This document shows positions 21,605 to 31,201 of a stretch of 51,312 bases of DNA, in pieces. A model generated the notes under the pieces. That model made no database searches. It had not been told where the DNA came from and saw only the letters and a list, made by a program, of their open reading frames with translations. The position numbers were made by a program, and so were the translations under genes. The stretch's first letter is position 1, and each line of letters opens with the position of its first letter. This DNA is from Gammaproteobacteria bacterium (GTDB taxonomy: Bacteria > Pseudomonadota > Gammaproteobacteria > SZUA-152). The DNA is taken from NCBI GenBank assembly GCA_029882975.1, contig JAOUJW010000040.1:1-51312 (forward strand), given 5' to 3'.

Positions 21605-22045
21605 ATGAAGTTCCTGGAAGCGATTCATGACGTGGCACTGGTGTTTTGGATTGGTGGCTTATGGTCCATCGGTTATTTATCCGCGCCCGTACTTTTTTCC
21701 GTATTGGACAGTCGCCAATTGGCGGGGCAAGTCGCCGGGCGACAATTTGAATTAATTGCGATTGTTGGTTTTGTTTGCGCAACGGTACTGTTGGCATCTT
21801 TGTGGGTTCGTTGTGGCAAGGTGTGGCAGCTTTGGTTGGTGCTGACCATGTTGGTGCTGGTGTCAGTAGGCTTTTTTGGACTTCAGCCGATGATGCAGGA
21901 ACTCAAAGCAATGGGTATAACACCAGGTAGCGAGCAGGCTACAGCGTTTGGTCGGCTGCACGGTATTTCCAGTCTCTTGTATTTGCTCACCAGTGTGATG
22001 GGCTTGGTTTTAGTGATAAAACCTGCTAACCCAAAGCGGGTTTAA
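21605..22045 (+). CDS. DUF4149 family membrane protein
   Basis: This 146-residue integral membrane protein has about four helices and the start MKFLEAIHDVALVFWIGGLW, then SAPVLFSVLDSRQLAG and a late RLHGISSLLYLL, the DUF4149 pattern. A gene of this family lies at the same place (between greA and yhbY) in Pseudomonas. Molecular function is unknown. It is convergent with yhbY and the two stop codons overlap by four bases, so no room is left for a separate terminator. Confidence 0.85.
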   Translation: MKFLEAIHDVALVFWIGGLWSIGYLSAPVLFSVLDSRQLAGQVAGRQFELIAIVGFVCATVLLASLWVRCGKVWQLWLVLTMLVLVSVGFFGLQPMMQELKAMGITPGSEQATAFGRLHGISSLLYLLTSVMGLVLVIKPANPKRV

Positions 22046-22341
22046 TCTTTGGGTAATTGAATCTGGGGTTTTTGAGCGGCGCGGTAAATTGTGGCGACAT
22101 GCCCAATCAAATACACGACCTGACTTTTGGTTTGGTCGCAGATTTGTTGCAATAAAGCCGTTTTAGCGTCTTTGTCCAGCGCGCCCAACTTAATTTTCAT
22201 AAGCTCGTGGTGCTCAATGCTGGAAGCAATTTCATCCATTACGGCTGTGGTTAAACCGGCATTTCCCAGGGTTACCACAGGTTTCATGTTGTGAGCACGG
22301 GCTCTTAAAAAGCGTTTTTGTTTCGCGGTTAAAGATTGCAT
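22042..22341 (-). CDS. yhbY: Ribosome assembly RNA-binding protein YhbY (CRM domain)
   Basis: YhbY is a small CRM-domain protein associated with pre-50S particles. The 99-residue product matches the full family length: KQKRFLRARAHNMKPVV, the conserved GxxG loop in LGNAGLT, HHELMKIKLG and the final helix/strand SQVVYLIGHVATIYR. It is transcribed away from the membrane-protein/rlmE/ftsH genes, with only 12 bp between the yhbY start and the next ATG on the other strand, so promoters of the two directions must lie inside neighbouring genes or overlap. Confidence 0.95.
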   Translation of the reverse strand: MQSLTAKQKRFLRARAHNMKPVVTLGNAGLTTAVMDEIASSIEHHELMKIKLGALDKDAKTALLQQICDQTKSQVVYLIGHVATIYRAAQKPQIQLPKD

Positions 22342-22353
22342 AATAGGGTCAAT

Positions 22354-22641
22354 ATGTTTTCGAAAGACAATTCCAAAAAAACCAACGGTTTCGGAGTGGC
22401 ACCCAGTCCCTTTAATGCTGTAAAGCTGGAGCTGGGAGTTATTTTGGTGCTAAGCCTATGTGTTTGGCTGGCGGCGGAGTTTATCACAGCCAACGATTTT
22501 GTACAGTTGTTAATATTGTCAGGCTTCAGCGTGGCTGCAACCGTTTGGTTGATTCTGCGGACTAAGGTTTTGTTAAGTAAAGGTTTATTGACCAAAGAAA
22601 ACCACAAGAAAGACCCGGACTCGGGTTCAGAATCGAACTAA
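22354..22641 (+). CDS. Small two-helix membrane protein before rlmE
   Basis: I use ATG 22354 (AGGG 6 bases upstream), giving 95 residues; the in-frame TTG at 22336 would overlap yhbY. The product has a short basic/polar N-terminus, two adjacent hydrophobic helices (residues ~28-45 and ~51-69) and a charged C-terminal tail ([15 protein letters not shown]), so both ends are probably cytoplasmic. I do not recognise the family. Its stop codon overlaps the rlmE start (TAATG), so the two are translationally coupled. It is not part of the yhbY-rlmE-ftsH order known from E. coli and Pseudomonas. Confidence 0.7.
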   Translation: MFSKDNSKKTNGFGVAPSPFNAVKLELGVILVLSLCVWLAAEFITANDFVQLLILSGFSVAATVWLILRTKVLLSKGLLTKENHKKDPDSGSESN

Positions 22642-23276
22642 TGCCTTCCAAGTCCCGCAGCAAAAGTAGCCGCCGCTGGCTGCAGGATCATTTTGATGAT
22701 CCTTATGTAAAACAATCTCAACGCGACGGATATCGCTCCCGAGCCGTTTATAAACTCATAGAGATTCAGGAAAAAGACAAAATCATCCGACCTGGACAGC
22801 GGATTGTAGACCTGGGAGCGGCCCCCGGCGGTTGGTCCCAGGTGGCTTCTCAATGGTTGGACAATAAAGGGAAAATCTATGCCTTGGATGTGTTACCCAT
22901 GGATACCATAGAAAATGTAGAGTTTATCCATGGAGATTTCACGGAAGAAAGTGTTCTGGAACAATTACTTCAAAGTATGGGTCCAAGTAAAGTGAACCTT
23001 GTAATGTCAGATATGGCCCCCAATATAAGTGGTATACGGGCGGTGGATCAGCCCAAGTCTATGTATTTGGCGGAGTTAACTTTGGATTTGGCTCAAAATG
23101 TGCTGCAACCTGGAGGGGATTGTTTGATGAAAGTTTTCCAGGGTGAAGGTTTCGATGAACTGATCAAGCGTTTACGAAAGCATTTTACCAAGGTCATCAC
23201 ACGCAAACCCAAAGCCTCTAGACCCAAATCCAGGGAAGTGTATCTCCTGGCAAGAGGGTTTAAAAGCTTAGAATGA
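22641..23276 (+). CDS. rlmE: 23S rRNA (uridine-2'-O-)-methyltransferase RlmE (FtsJ)
   Basis: RlmE methylates the 2'-O of U2552 in 23S rRNA during late 50S assembly, using SAM. The 211-residue product has the SAM motif [13 protein letters not shown] and the Lys-Asp-Lys-Glu tetrad: Lys in AVYKLIEI, Asp in [11 protein letters not shown], Lys in [10 protein letters not shown] and Glu in [10 protein letters not shown]. The N-terminus [20 protein letters not shown] is the usual basic start. It precedes ftsH, as in most gammaproteobacteria, with a 95-bp gap that may hold an ftsH promoter, though none stands out. Confidence 0.97.
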   Translation: MPSKSRSKSSRRWLQDHFDDPYVKQSQRDGYRSRAVYKLIEIQEKDKIIRPGQRIVDLGAAPGGWSQVASQWLDNKGKIYALDVLPMDTIENVEFIHGDFTEESVLEQLLQSMGPSKVNLVMSDMAPNISGIRAVDQPKSMYLAELTLDLAQNVLQPGGDCLMKVFQGEGFDELIKRLRKHFTKVITRKPKASRPKSREVYLLARGFKSLE

Positions 23277-23371
23277 AAGAGGTAGAACTTTACTAAAATG
23301 GAAGATATTTCATTGAATTTGGTGTATAGATACTGTAGAACGAACTCATACAAGAGCAGAGGCTTCTTATC

Positions 23372-25291
23372 TTGAACGATTTAGCTAAAAACCTTCTACT
23401 TTGGGTGGTCATCGCCATTGTGCTGGTGTCCGTATTTAATAATTTCACACCTCGGCCGCATGCTGCGAAACAAATGGATTATTCCGAATTTGTTGCAGAA
23501 GTGCGCAATGGTATGGTGAAACGAGTCATCGTGGAAGGCCGCAGCATTCATGGCGAAACCTCCGCTGGTGATCATTTTTTCACGTACAGCCCCGGTGATC
23601 CCGATTTAGTGGGTGAGTTGCTGGAGAACAATGTCTCCATTGATGCCAAGCCGCCGGAGCAGCAAAGCATCTTGATGCAGGTGTTTATTTCCTGGTTCCC
23701 CATGCTGTTGTTGATTGCCGTATGGATATTTTTCATGCGTCAAATGCAGGGTGGCGGCGGTGGTCGCGGTGCCATGTCGTTTGGCAAAAGCAAAGCCCGT
23801 ATGTTGGGTGAAGATCAGGTAAAAGTGACATTTTCCGATGTGGCTGGTGTGGAAGAGGCCAAGGAAGAAGTGGCGGAGCTGGTGGAATTTCTCAGCGATC
23901 CGGGTAAATTCCAAAAACTGGGTGGCAAAATTCCACGTGGCGTACTCATGGTGGGTTCCCCGGGAACCGGTAAAACCCTCTTGGCCAAAGCCATTGCCGG
24001 TGAAGCCAAAGTCCCGTTTTTCACCATTTCCGGTTCCGACTTTGTGGAAATGTTTGTGGGTGTGGGGGCTTCCCGCGTACGCGATATGTTCGAGCAAGCC
24101 AAAAAACACGCCCCATGTATTATATTTATCGACGAAATTGACGCCGTAGGCCGACATCGTGGCGCCGGTTTGGGTGGTGGGCATGACGAGCGCGAACAAA
24201 CCCTAAACCAATTATTGGTGGAAATGGACGGTTTCGAAGGTAATGAAGGCATTATCGTCATAGCCGCAACCAACCGACCAGACGTTCTGGATCCTGCTTT
24301 GCTGCGTCCCGGTCGATTTGACCGTCAGGTGGTGGTTCCCTTGCCCGATGTACGTGGTCGCGAGCAGATCCTCAAAGTACATATGCGCAAAGTACCTTTG
24401 GCGGACGATGTGAAGCCCAATATTATTGCCCGTGGCACACCCGGTTTCTCCGGCGCCGATCTGGCGAATCTGGTGAACGAGGCGGCTTTGTTTGCTGCTC
24501 GAGCCAACAGTCGTTTGGTCAATATGGACTTTTTTGAAAAGGCCAAAGACAAAATCATGATGGGCGCGGAGCGCAAGTCCATGGTTATGAGTGAGAACGA
24601 AAAGAAACTCACCGCCTATCACGAAGCCGGCCACGCTATTGTGGGCCTGAATGTGCCGTCTCACGATCCGGTATACAAAGTTACTATTATTCCCAGAGGC
24701 CGTGCCTTGGGTGTAACCATGTTTCTTCCGGAAGAGGATCGCTACAGTGCCAGCAAAGAACGCTTGGAAAGCCAAATTTCCAGCATGTTCGGCGGTCGTA
24801 TTGCGGAAGAATTAATTTTCGGTCCGGAAAACGTCACTACCGGTGCCAGTAACGATATTCAACGTACCACTGAAATAGCCCGAAATATGGTAACTAAGTG
24901 GGGGTTGTCTGAAAAACTTGGTCCTATGGTGTACAGCGAAGACGAAGGTGAAGTGTTCCTGGGCCATTCTGTGACACAACACAAGAATGTTTCCGGTTCC
25001 ACTGCCAAGCTCATTGACGAAGAAGTGCGTGCCATTGTGGATAGAAACTATGCTCGTGCCGAGCAAATTCTTAAAGACCATATGGATGAACTGCACGCCA
25101 TGTCTGACGCTTTAATGAAGTATGAAACCATCGACCAGGATCAAATCAACGACATCATGAACGGGCGTACGCCCAGGCCGCCGGAAGGTTGGAGTGACGG
25201 CGGTGACGCATCCGGTTCCACCCGCCAGGAACACAAGCAAGATAAGCCGTCCAACAACGGTAATATCGGCACGCCTGCAGGCGAACACTGA
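23372..25291 (+). CDS. ftsH: ATP-dependent zinc metalloprotease FtsH
   Basis: FtsH is a hexameric inner-membrane AAA protease that degrades membrane and regulatory proteins. The start is TTG 23372 (product [13 protein letters not shown]...), with AGAGG upstream. The 639 residues contain TM1 (about 5-23), a periplasmic domain, TM2 (about 100-120), the AAA module with Walker A GSPGTGKT (195-202) and Walker B IIFIDEID, the second region of homology [19 protein letters not shown], and the zinc site HEAGH at 417-421. A Gly/Gln/Lys-rich tail follows. folP begins 5 bases after the stop. Confidence 0.98.
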   Translation: MNDLAKNLLLWVVIAIVLVSVFNNFTPRPHAAKQMDYSEFVAEVRNGMVKRVIVEGRSIHGETSAGDHFFTYSPGDPDLVGELLENNVSIDAKPPEQQSILMQVFISWFPMLLLIAVWIFFMRQMQGGGGGRGAMSFGKSKARMLGEDQVKVTFSDVAGVEEAKEEVAELVEFLSDPGKFQKLGGKIPRGVLMVGSPGTGKTLLAKAIAGEAKVPFFTISGSDFVEMFVGVGASRVRDMFEQAKKHAPCIIFIDEIDAVGRHRGAGLGGGHDEREQTLNQLLVEMDGFEGNEGIIVIAATNRPDVLDPALLRPGRFDRQVVVPLPDVRGREQILKVHMRKVPLADDVKPNIIARGTPGFSGADLANLVNEAALFAARANSRLVNMDFFEKAKDKIMMGAERKSMVMSENEKKLTAYHEAGHAIVGLNVPSHDPVYKVTIIPRGRALGVTMFLPEEDRYSASKERLESQISSMFGGRIAEELIFGPENVTTGASNDIQRTTEIARNMVTKWGLSEKLGPMVYSEDEGEVFLGHSVTQHKNVSGSTAKLIDEEVRAIVDRNYARAEQILKDHMDELHAMSDALMKYETIDQDQINDIMNGRTPRPPEGWSDGGDASGSTRQEHKQDKPSNNGNIGTPAGEH

Positions 25292-25296
25292 GTGGT

Positions 25297-26148
25297 ATGA
25301 CACAGCGGTTACACTGCGCTGACAAGGCTCTGGACTTAAACACACCCCAAGTGATGGGGGTGTTAAACGTAACCCCCGACTCCTTTTCGGACGGGGGTTT
25401 GTTTTTGGATCAAGAAAAAGCTTTGCAGCAAGCTCGCTTAATGGTTCAGGAGGGCGCTTCCATCATCGATATCGGTGGTGAATCCACCCGTCCCGGGGCT
25501 ACTTCGGTGAGTGAACAGGAAGAACTGGATCGGGTGATACCGATCATTGAGTTATTACGGCGTGAACTGCCCACCATTGTTTCTATTGATACCAGCAAAG
25601 CCGCAGTGATGCGCGAAGCAGTGGCGGCGGGAGCAGGCCTGATCAATGATGTGGCGGCATTGCGAGGTGAGGGCTGCATGGCAGTGGCGGCCCAGTTGAA
25701 TGTGCCGGTGTGCCTCATGCATATGCAGGGTGAGCCCGGGACCATGCAACATCAACCCCAATATGAGAATGTGGTCCAGGAAGTAAAGCAGTTTCTGGAG
25801 CAACGAATTGCCGCTTGCATAGCTGCCGGTATGAGCAGAGACAAGCTGCTCATTGATCCGGGTTTTGGATTCGGCAAGAGCACGCAACACAATTTAAGTC
25901 TGGTCAAACATTTGCATGAGTTTCACTCGCTGGCGTGCCCTATATTGGTGGGATTTTCTCGCAAATCCACCATTGGAGCATTGTTGAGTGCAAACGATAT
26001 ACCCAGACCTGCGGACCAACGTTTATTTGGCAGTCTGGCGCTGGCCAGTATCGCCCAATGGCAAGGTGCCAGTATATTTCGAGTTCATGATGTGGCCGCT
26101 ACAGCCGATGTATTAAAAGTAGGTCGTGCGCTGTTGCAATCACCGTGA
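25297..26148 (+). CDS. folP: Dihydropteroate synthase
   Basis: FolP condenses p-aminobenzoate with hydroxymethyl-dihydropterin pyrophosphate to give dihydropteroate in folate synthesis; it is the sulfonamide target. The 283-residue TIM barrel has all signatures: MGVLNVTPDSFSDGG, DIGGESTRPGA, SIDTSKAAV, INDVAALRGEG, LMHMQGEPGTMQ, LLIDPGFGFGKS, LVGFSRKSTIG and a final FRVHDVAAT. The ATG is 5 bases after the ftsH stop, so it is in the same transcript. The 111 bp to glmM may allow a separate promoter. Confidence 0.97.
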   Translation: MTQRLHCADKALDLNTPQVMGVLNVTPDSFSDGGLFLDQEKALQQARLMVQEGASIIDIGGESTRPGATSVSEQEELDRVIPIIELLRRELPTIVSIDTSKAAVMREAVAAGAGLINDVAALRGEGCMAVAAQLNVPVCLMHMQGEPGTMQHQPQYENVVQEVKQFLEQRIAACIAAGMSRDKLLIDPGFGFGKSTQHNLSLVKHLHEFHSLACPILVGFSRKSTIGALLSANDIPRPADQRLFGSLALASIAQWQGASIFRVHDVAATADVLKVGRALLQSP

Positions 26149-26259
26149 ATTTTGCAAAATGGGAATAATACGTGTTAACGGCGTAAATAATTAAGTGCGT
26201 TGTAGTCACAAATCAGCATAATAATACCCTTTAAGTGGTAACAATTTTGAGAGTGCAGC

Positions 26260-27612
26260 ATGAGTCAACGAAAGTATTTTGGCACTGACGGAATCCGCGG
26301 TTGTGTGGGTCAGGGGGTTATAACTCCCGAATTTGTGATGAAGCTGGGCTGGGCCGTAGGCCGGGTATTGGCCAGTGGCAGTTTCAACGGCAGAAGCCGA
26401 GGCAAGGTGGTCATCGGCAAAGATACACGAATTTCGGGCTATATGTTTGAGTCGGCGCTGGAAGCGGGGCTTTCAGCTGCCGGTATTGATATTCTTTTGT
26501 TGGGCCCCATGCCCACTCCTGCCATCGCCTATCTCACCAGTACCTTACGGGCACAGGCGGGCATTGTTATCAGTGCTTCCCACAATCCCTATCAAGATAA
26601 TGGCATTAAGTTTTTCTCTGCCGATGGCATGAAGCTGTCCGATGAAGTGGAGCTGGCCATTGAAGCGGAGTTGGAAAAAGAGATGCATTGTGTCGATTCG
26701 GCCAAATTGGGTAAGGCGGAAAGGGTTGAGGATGCCGCAGGCCGCTATATCGAATTTTGTAAAAGTACCATCCCTCCTCGCATGAGTTTAAAAGGATTAC
26801 GTATCGTTGTGGATTGTGCCAACGGTGCCACCTACCATGTTGCACCCAGTGTGTTTATCGAGCTAGGAGCAGATGTTATCACCATTGGTAACAAGCCTAA
26901 CGGCCTGAATATCAATGAACAATGCGGTTCTACAGCGCCCTCCTTGTTACAACACACCGTTCTGGAGCAGCATGCAGACCTGGGTGTGGGTTTGGATGGA
27001 GATGGTGATAGGGTCATTATGGTTGATCATACCGGCGAACTGCTGGATGGGGACGAGCTACTGTTTATCATCGCTATGTCCAGGTCGGAGACCAACGCCA
27101 AACCCGAGGCGGTTGTGGGTACTGTCATGAGCAATCTGGGGCTGGAGCATGCGCTGAAGCAGCACGGTATTGAGTTGGAGCGAGCCAAGGTAGGGGATCG
27201 CTATGTCATGGAAATTTTACAGCAAAATGGCTGTGTGTTGGGTGGTGAAGGTTCGGGGCATATCATTTGTCTGGACCGCACCACTACGGGAGATGGCGTG
27301 GTTTCCGCACTGCAAGTGCTGGTAGCCATGCAAAATAGCGGTAAAAGCCTGAATCAGCTCAAGTCCGGTATGACCAAGTATCCCCAGGTCCTGGTAAATG
27401 TTCCCGTCAGTGGGAAAGTAGACTTGGAAAACCAGCCTATTAGAGAAGCCGTGTCGGCAGTGGAGTTGCAACTTAAGGATCGGGGGCGGGTTTTGCTCAG
27501 GCCTTCCGGTACTGAACCCTTAGTGCGGGTAATGGTGGAAGGTCGGGATGCTGTAGAAGTGGAGCAACTTGCGGAACAACTAGCGGAAAAGGTTAAACAA
27601 GCCCTTTCATGA
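26260..27612 (+). CDS. glmM: Phosphoglucosamine mutase
   Basis: GlmM converts glucosamine-6-phosphate to glucosamine-1-phosphate for UDP-GlcNAc, needed for peptidoglycan and LPS. The 450-residue product has the phosphoserine loop ISASHNP (phosphorylated Ser at residue 107), the metal loop DGDGDR, the sugar loop GGEGSGHII and the C-terminal phosphate site [15 protein letters not shown], all intact. The N-terminus [10 protein letters not shown] is the usual one. The folP-glmM order is conserved across gammaproteobacteria. The 211 bp to tpiA contain no clear gene. Confidence 0.98.
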   Translation: MSQRKYFGTDGIRGCVGQGVITPEFVMKLGWAVGRVLASGSFNGRSRGKVVIGKDTRISGYMFESALEAGLSAAGIDILLLGPMPTPAIAYLTSTLRAQAGIVISASHNPYQDNGIKFFSADGMKLSDEVELAIEAELEKEMHCVDSAKLGKAERVEDAAGRYIEFCKSTIPPRMSLKGLRIVVDCANGATYHVAPSVFIELGADVITIGNKPNGLNINEQCGSTAPSLLQHTVLEQHADLGVGLDGDGDRVIMVDHTGELLDGDELLFIIAMSRSETNAKPEAVVGTVMSNLGLEHALKQHGIELERAKVGDRYVMEILQQNGCVLGGEGSGHIICLDRTTTGDGVVSALQVLVAMQNSGKSLNQLKSGMTKYPQVLVNVPVSGKVDLENQPIREAVSAVELQLKDRGRVLLRPSGTEPLVRVMVEGRDAVEVEQLAEQLAEKVKQALS

Positions 27613-27823
27613 CGCTGTTTTTCTAAGAAATCTTCTAACCACGGATTTTTTCTGTCGACCCGGCGCCGTCCAGGTTGAGCCAAACCCGTATTGAGGTCTG
27701 AAAATTCCTGTAAATAGGTGTTCGTTCAGGATATTTGCGCCGGCAAATTGATTTTTTCGGCGTCTGCGGTTAAGCTTCCAGCCCGATTTTTAGGTTTGTG
27801 GAAATTTAACAAAGGGGATTAAC

Positions 27824-28576
27824 ATGCGTCAACCGCTCGTAGCCGGCAACTGGAAACTCAATGGCTCCAAAGAGAACAACAAACAGCTGCTTGAAGCCAT
27901 TATGGGCGGATCTGCTGATGTCAAAAATGCAGAAATCGCTGTGTGTCCTCCTTTCGTGTATTTACAGCAGGTGGCTGACATGCTGAAGGGCAGCAATATC
28001 AGCTACGGCTCCCAAAATATTTGTGAGCAGGAATCCGGTGCTTTTACCGGTGAAGTGGCGGCTGCCATGCTGAATGATTTCGGTTGCAAATATGCCATTA
28101 TTGGCCATTCTGAGCGCCGTTCGATATACGGTGAAAGTGATGCGCTCATTGCTCAAAAATTTGTCGCTGCTAAAAAAGCAGCCATAATACCAATATTATG
28201 TGTAGGAGAATTATTGGAGGAACGTGAATCGGGTCAAACTGAAGCGGTTGTTGGCAAACAGCTGGATGCAGTGTTGGACCTCGCCGGCATTGAGGCATTT
28301 AGTCAGACTGTTATAGCCTATGAACCGGTATGGGCCATCGGCACGGGTAAAACTGCATCGCCGGAGCAAGCACAGGATGTCCATGCGTTTATTCGAGCGC
28401 GCCTGGCGACAAAAAATGCCGATGTGGCTCAAGCGATACAGATTCTTTATGGTGGCAGTGTCAAAGCGGATAACGCGGCCGATCTGTTTGCACGTGAAGA
28501 TATTGATGGCGGGCTGATCGGCGGGGCTTCCCTGCAAGCCGAGAGTTTCTTGGCGATTTGTAAGGCCGCCGGTTAA
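27824..28576 (+). CDS. tpiA: Triose-phosphate isomerase
   Basis: TpiA interconverts dihydroxyacetone phosphate and glyceraldehyde-3-phosphate. The 250-residue TIM barrel carries Asn9/Lys11 in GNWKLNG, His95 in IIGHSERR, the catalytic Glu167 in [14 protein letters not shown] (with the flexible loop) and the phosphate-binding YGGSVK and [16 protein letters not shown] precedes the ATG. The glmM-tpiA-secG order is the one found in Pseudomonas. Confidence 0.98.
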   Translation: MRQPLVAGNWKLNGSKENNKQLLEAIMGGSADVKNAEIAVCPPFVYLQQVADMLKGSNISYGSQNICEQESGAFTGEVAAAMLNDFGCKYAIIGHSERRSIYGESDALIAQKFVAAKKAAIIPILCVGELLEERESGQTEAVVGKQLDAVLDLAGIEAFSQTVIAYEPVWAIGTGKTASPEQAQDVHAFIRARLATKNADVAQAIQILYGGSVKADNAADLFAREDIDGGLIGGASLQAESFLAICKAAG

Positions 28577-28626
28577 ATTAAATAGAGGTGGGAATACCTG
28601 TTGCAGGTGGCCCGTTAAGTGTCCTT

Positions 28627-28658
28627 ATGGTTAGGATCAACAATGGTTAGGATCAACA
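28627..28658 (+). repeat. 16-bp tandem duplication of the secG initiation region
   Basis: Two exact copies of a 16-bp unit (ATGGTTAGGATCAACA at 28627 and 28643) run directly into the secG start, which itself begins ATGGTTA. Each unit contains an AGGA 6 bases before the next ATG. The two upstream ATGs open 7-codon frames (MVRINNG) that end at TAG 28648 and TAA 28664, the second overlapping the secG start. Confidence 0.95.
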
Positions 28659-29117
28659 ATGGTTAATACAGTTTTAATGGTTATTCATGTTTTTGTCGCG
28701 CTGGGCATCATTGGCTTAGTGTTACTCCAACATGGTAAAGGCGCAGACGCGGGTGCTGCTTTCGGTGGTGGTGCTTCCGGTGGGGCGTCAGGCTCCGTTT
28801 TTGGTGCGCAGGGTTCCGCCACATTTTTGTCGCGATCTACCGCGATTTTGGCAACGGTCTTTTTTGTCACCAGCTTGTCCCTGGCCTATTTGTCTCAGGC
28901 GCCCAAAGAACAGAAAAGTAGCGTAGAGCAATTGATTGAAGAAAAAGTACCCGTTCCAGCCGCTGAAATGCCCAGTGAGATTCCTGCGGCTCCAGCTGAC
29001 AGCTCTGAGCTGCCTGCTGTGCCATCGATGGATACTCAACCGGTGCAACAAGATACAGACGCTCAAACCGCTACGGAGACACCTTCTGCGCCAGAGGAAA
29101 CGGCGCCGAAAAAATAG
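28659..29117 (+). CDS. secG: Preprotein translocase subunit SecG
   Basis: SecG is the small, non-essential SecYEG subunit that assists SecA-driven export. The 152-residue product has two membrane helices (residues ~3-25 and ~50-72) and the conserved linker LVLLQHGKGADAGAAFGGG. The tail after residue ~80 is Glu/Pro/Ala-rich and longer than in E. coli SecG (110 aa). AGGA lies 6 bases before ATG 28659. Two mini-ORFs made by a 16-bp duplication sit just upstream. tRNA-Leu follows 65 bp after the stop. Confidence 0.95.
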   Translation: MVNTVLMVIHVFVALGIIGLVLLQHGKGADAGAAFGGGASGGASGSVFGAQGSATFLSRSTAILATVFFVTSLSLAYLSQAPKEQKSSVEQLIEEKVPVPAAEMPSEIPAAPADSSELPAVPSMDTQPVQQDTDAQTATETPSAPEETAPKK

Positions 29118-29182
29118 TCGTAATGAATATCACACATGACTAATGTGTGGTAGACGTTACAGATTGGAAACGATTTTATTAC

Positions 29183-29267
29183 GCCGATGTGGTGGAATTG
29201 GTAGACACGCTGTCTTGAGGGGGCAGTGGCGAAAGCTGTGCCGGTTCGACTCCGGCCATCGGCACCA
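29183..29267 (+). tRNA. tRNA-Leu (anticodon GAG)
   Basis: This is an 85-base class II tRNA. Acceptor strands GCCGATG and CATCGGC pair perfectly, followed by encoded ACCA. The anticodon stem CTGTC/GGCAG encloses loop TTGAGGG with GAG at 29217-29219. A long variable arm and a T-arm (CCGG TTCGACT CCGG) are present. Its place after secG is the classical one in gammaproteobacteria. Confidence 0.98.
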
Positions 29268-29290
29268 TTTAAGTAGTGAAAACTGCTGTC

Positions 29291-29326
29291 AAAAAGCGCT
29301 GTATAAGCTTATACAGCGCTTTTTTA
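29291..29326 (+). terminator. Intrinsic terminator after tRNA-Leu
   Basis: A perfect palindromic stem, AGCGCTGTATA / TATACAGCGCT around AGCT (29295-29320), is flanked by A-run and T-run (TTTTTT from 29320). It ends the secG/tRNA transcript and separates it from nuo; the A/T flanks allow it to work in both directions. Confidence 0.93.
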
Positions 29327-29515
29327 TTGTCTGCTATTAAAACGGCCTTATGTAATTGTAAAGTATACTGATGCGGAATTTAACCGGACTAAAGCTGAAC
29401 TGCTGCTGAACAATAAGAATGGATCTAATCTCACTGCCGGTTTACTTTACAAAAATATTAGATTTTGATAATTAACTTTTTGATTATACATTAATATTCA
29501 AGGTGTTTTCCTAAC

Positions 29516-29545
29516 TTGACAAGTGAATCTGGTCTAGCCTAGACT
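29516..29545 (+). promoter_or_regulatory. Likely promoter of the nuo operon
   Basis: A consensus -35 TTGACA (29516-29521) is followed after 18 bp by TAGACT (29540-29545). It is the only strong promoter-like pair in the 348 bp between the tRNA terminator and nuoA. The predicted start near 29552 leaves a leader of about 120 nt that contains the inverted repeat at 29563-29615. Confidence 0.55.
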
Positions 29546-29562
29546 CGACCTTCGCTTTTTTT

Positions 29563-29615
29563 ACCGCTGTTTGTTATTTAAATGAGTTTTAAATAACGAT
29601 TAAAAAAACAGCGGT
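29563..29615 (+). promoter_or_regulatory. Long imperfect hairpin in the nuo leader
   Basis: ACCGCTGTTT (29563-29572) pairs with AAACAGCGGT (29606-29615), and directly inside it GTTATTTAAA (29573-29582) pairs with TTTAAATAAC (29588-29597). The loop is 5 nt, with an 8-nt bulge GATTAAAA on the 3' side. There is no T-run after it, so it is more likely a leader structure or a protein-binding site than a terminator. The flanks, 29327-29515 and 29616-29674, show no gene. Confidence 0.7.
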
Positions 29616-29674
29616 GTAATCAGTGAGTACTGGCTGTAATAAAAATAATTATTAGGGTGGGGAGCAGTAACAGT

Positions 29675-30031
29675 ATGCTTGAAAACTATTTGCCAATTTT
29701 GGTGTTTGTCGTTATTGGGATTGTTATGGGTGTGGCACCTATAGCAGCCAGCTATTTGCTGGGGCCAAGCAAACCCTACGGCGAAAAACTCTCGCCTTAC
29801 GAATGCGGATTCGAAGCATTCGAAGATTCACGTATGAAGTTCGATGTACGTTTCTATCTAGTAGCTATCCTGTTTATTATTTTTGATCTTGAGATTGCGT
29901 TTCTGTTTCCGTGGGCCGTTGTGCTTAACGAAATAGGCATGTTCGGTTTGATCGCCATGGCGGTGTTTCTTGGTATTTTAGTTATCGGATTTATTTACGA
30001 GTGGAAAAAAGGGGCCTTGGAGTGGGAGTAG
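29675..30031 (+). CDS. nuoA: NADH-quinone oxidoreductase subunit A
   Basis: NuoA is a small membrane subunit of complex I at the junction between the peripheral arm and the membrane arm. I choose ATG 29675 ([11 protein letters not shown]); an upstream GTG at 29657 is in frame but lies over the GGGTGGGGAG ribosome site. The 118-residue product has three membrane helices and the conserved loop [29 protein letters not shown]. It is the first gene of the nuoA-N operon, and its 3' end overlaps nuoB. Confidence 0.96.
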   Translation: MLENYLPILVFVVIGIVMGVAPIAASYLLGPSKPYGEKLSPYECGFEAFEDSRMKFDVRFYLVAILFIIFDLEIAFLFPWAVVLNEIGMFGLIAMAVFLGILVIGFIYEWKKGALEWE

Positions 30032-30501
30032 AAGGAATATTAGAAAAAGGTTTTACCACAACAACGGCTGACGCATTAATTAACTGGGCACGTACGGGTT
30101 CCTTGTGGCCCATGACTTTTGGTTTGGCTTGTTGTGCCGTTGAAATGATGCACGCGGGTGCATCCCGATACGATCTGGATCGTTTCGGCGTTATTTTTCG
30201 TCCCAGCCCCCGTCAATCCGATGTCATGATCGTTGCCGGCACTCTGGTGAATAAAATGGCGCCTGCACTGCGAAAAGTTTACGATCAGATGTCAGAACCG
30301 CGATGGGTTATCTCCATGGGTTCCTGTGCCAATGGCGGTGGCTACTATCACTATTCCTATTCCGTGGTTAGAGGATGCGATCGAATCGTGCCGGTGGATA
30401 TTTATATCCCGGGATGTCCGCCTACTGCAGAAGCATTGCTCTACGGTATCATACAACTGCAAAATAAAATAAAACGCACAAACACAATCGCGCGTGTATA
30501 A
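30022..30501 (+). CDS. nuoB: NADH-quinone oxidoreductase subunit B
   Basis: NuoB carries the terminal [4Fe-4S] cluster N2 that hands electrons to quinone. I use GTG 30022 ([11 protein letters not shown], 159 aa), overlapping nuoA by 10 bases; an in-frame GTG at 30001 would give a longer, less typical N-terminus. The N2 ligands are in [10 protein letters not shown] (tandem Cys), MGSCANGG and IPGCPPTAE. The hydrophobic [13 protein letters not shown] segment is the usual quinone-site helix. Confidence 0.96.
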   Translation: MGVEGILEKGFTTTTADALINWARTGSLWPMTFGLACCAVEMMHAGASRYDLDRFGVIFRPSPRQSDVMIVAGTLVNKMAPALRKVYDQMSEPRWVISMGSCANGGGYYHYSYSVVRGCDRIVPVDIYIPGCPPTAEALLYGIIQLQNKIKRTNTIARV

Positions 30502-30515
30502 AGAGATGATGAATC

Positions 30516-31199
30516 ATGAGTGATGCAAGTTCGACGCTGAAACAGCGCCTGTTGGAAAAATTACCGGCAATCATTTCCGCCGAGGATGCTTTCGATCAAG
30601 TGACCATCGAATTGCCTACGGTAGATTTTATTCAAAACTGTATCTTGTTACGGGACCATCCGGATCTGCGTTTTGAGCAATTAACGGATGTTTGCGGTAT
30701 CGATTACTTGTCCTATGGCGATGTGGAATGGGAAACGGTTTCTGCAACCGGAACCGGTTTCAGTCGCGGCGTGAATCGTGCCGAGACAGTCAGTGCGGGT
30801 GCAAGCAACACAGATCGGTTTGCCGTTGTTTATCACTTAATCTCTGTAAGCCATAACAAAAGACTACGAGTCAGAGTGCGCGTTGCCACGGATGCACCGA
30901 TTGTGGATTCCGTTGTCGATATATGGAGTGGTGCCAACTGGTACGAACGTGAAGCGTTCGATCTGTACGGTATTATGTTTAGAGGGCACCCGGATTTGCG
31001 GCGTATATTGACCGACTATGGTTTTATCGGTCATCCGTTCAGAAAGGATTTTCCGCTGATTGGCAATGTGGAGATGCGCTACGACACTGAAAAACAACGG
31101 GTCGTCTATGAGCCCGTCAGTATAGAACCTAGAACACTTGTACCGAAAGTCAAACGAGATGATAACCGATACGTTAGTTCGGTCACGGAAGGGGAATAA
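30516..31199 (+). CDS. nuoC: NADH-quinone oxidoreductase subunit C (30 kDa)
   Basis: NuoC is a peripheral-arm subunit that packs against NuoD and NuoB. The 227-residue product has the 30-kDa family signature [24 protein letters not shown] and [10 protein letters not shown]. It is encoded separately from nuoD, unlike the fused nuoCD of E. coli, and carries an internal insertion (residues ~70-100, [17 protein letters not shown]) between conserved strands. nuoD starts 2 bases after its stop. Confidence 0.96.
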   Translation: MSDASSTLKQRLLEKLPAIISAEDAFDQVTIELPTVDFIQNCILLRDHPDLRFEQLTDVCGIDYLSYGDVEWETVSATGTGFSRGVNRAETVSAGASNTDRFAVVYHLISVSHNKRLRVRVRVATDAPIVDSVVDIWSGANWYEREAFDLYGIMFRGHPDLRRILTDYGFIGHPFRKDFPLIGNVEMRYDTEKQRVVYEPVSIEPRTLVPKVKRDDNRYVSSVTEGE

Positions 31200-31201
31200 G
31201 C

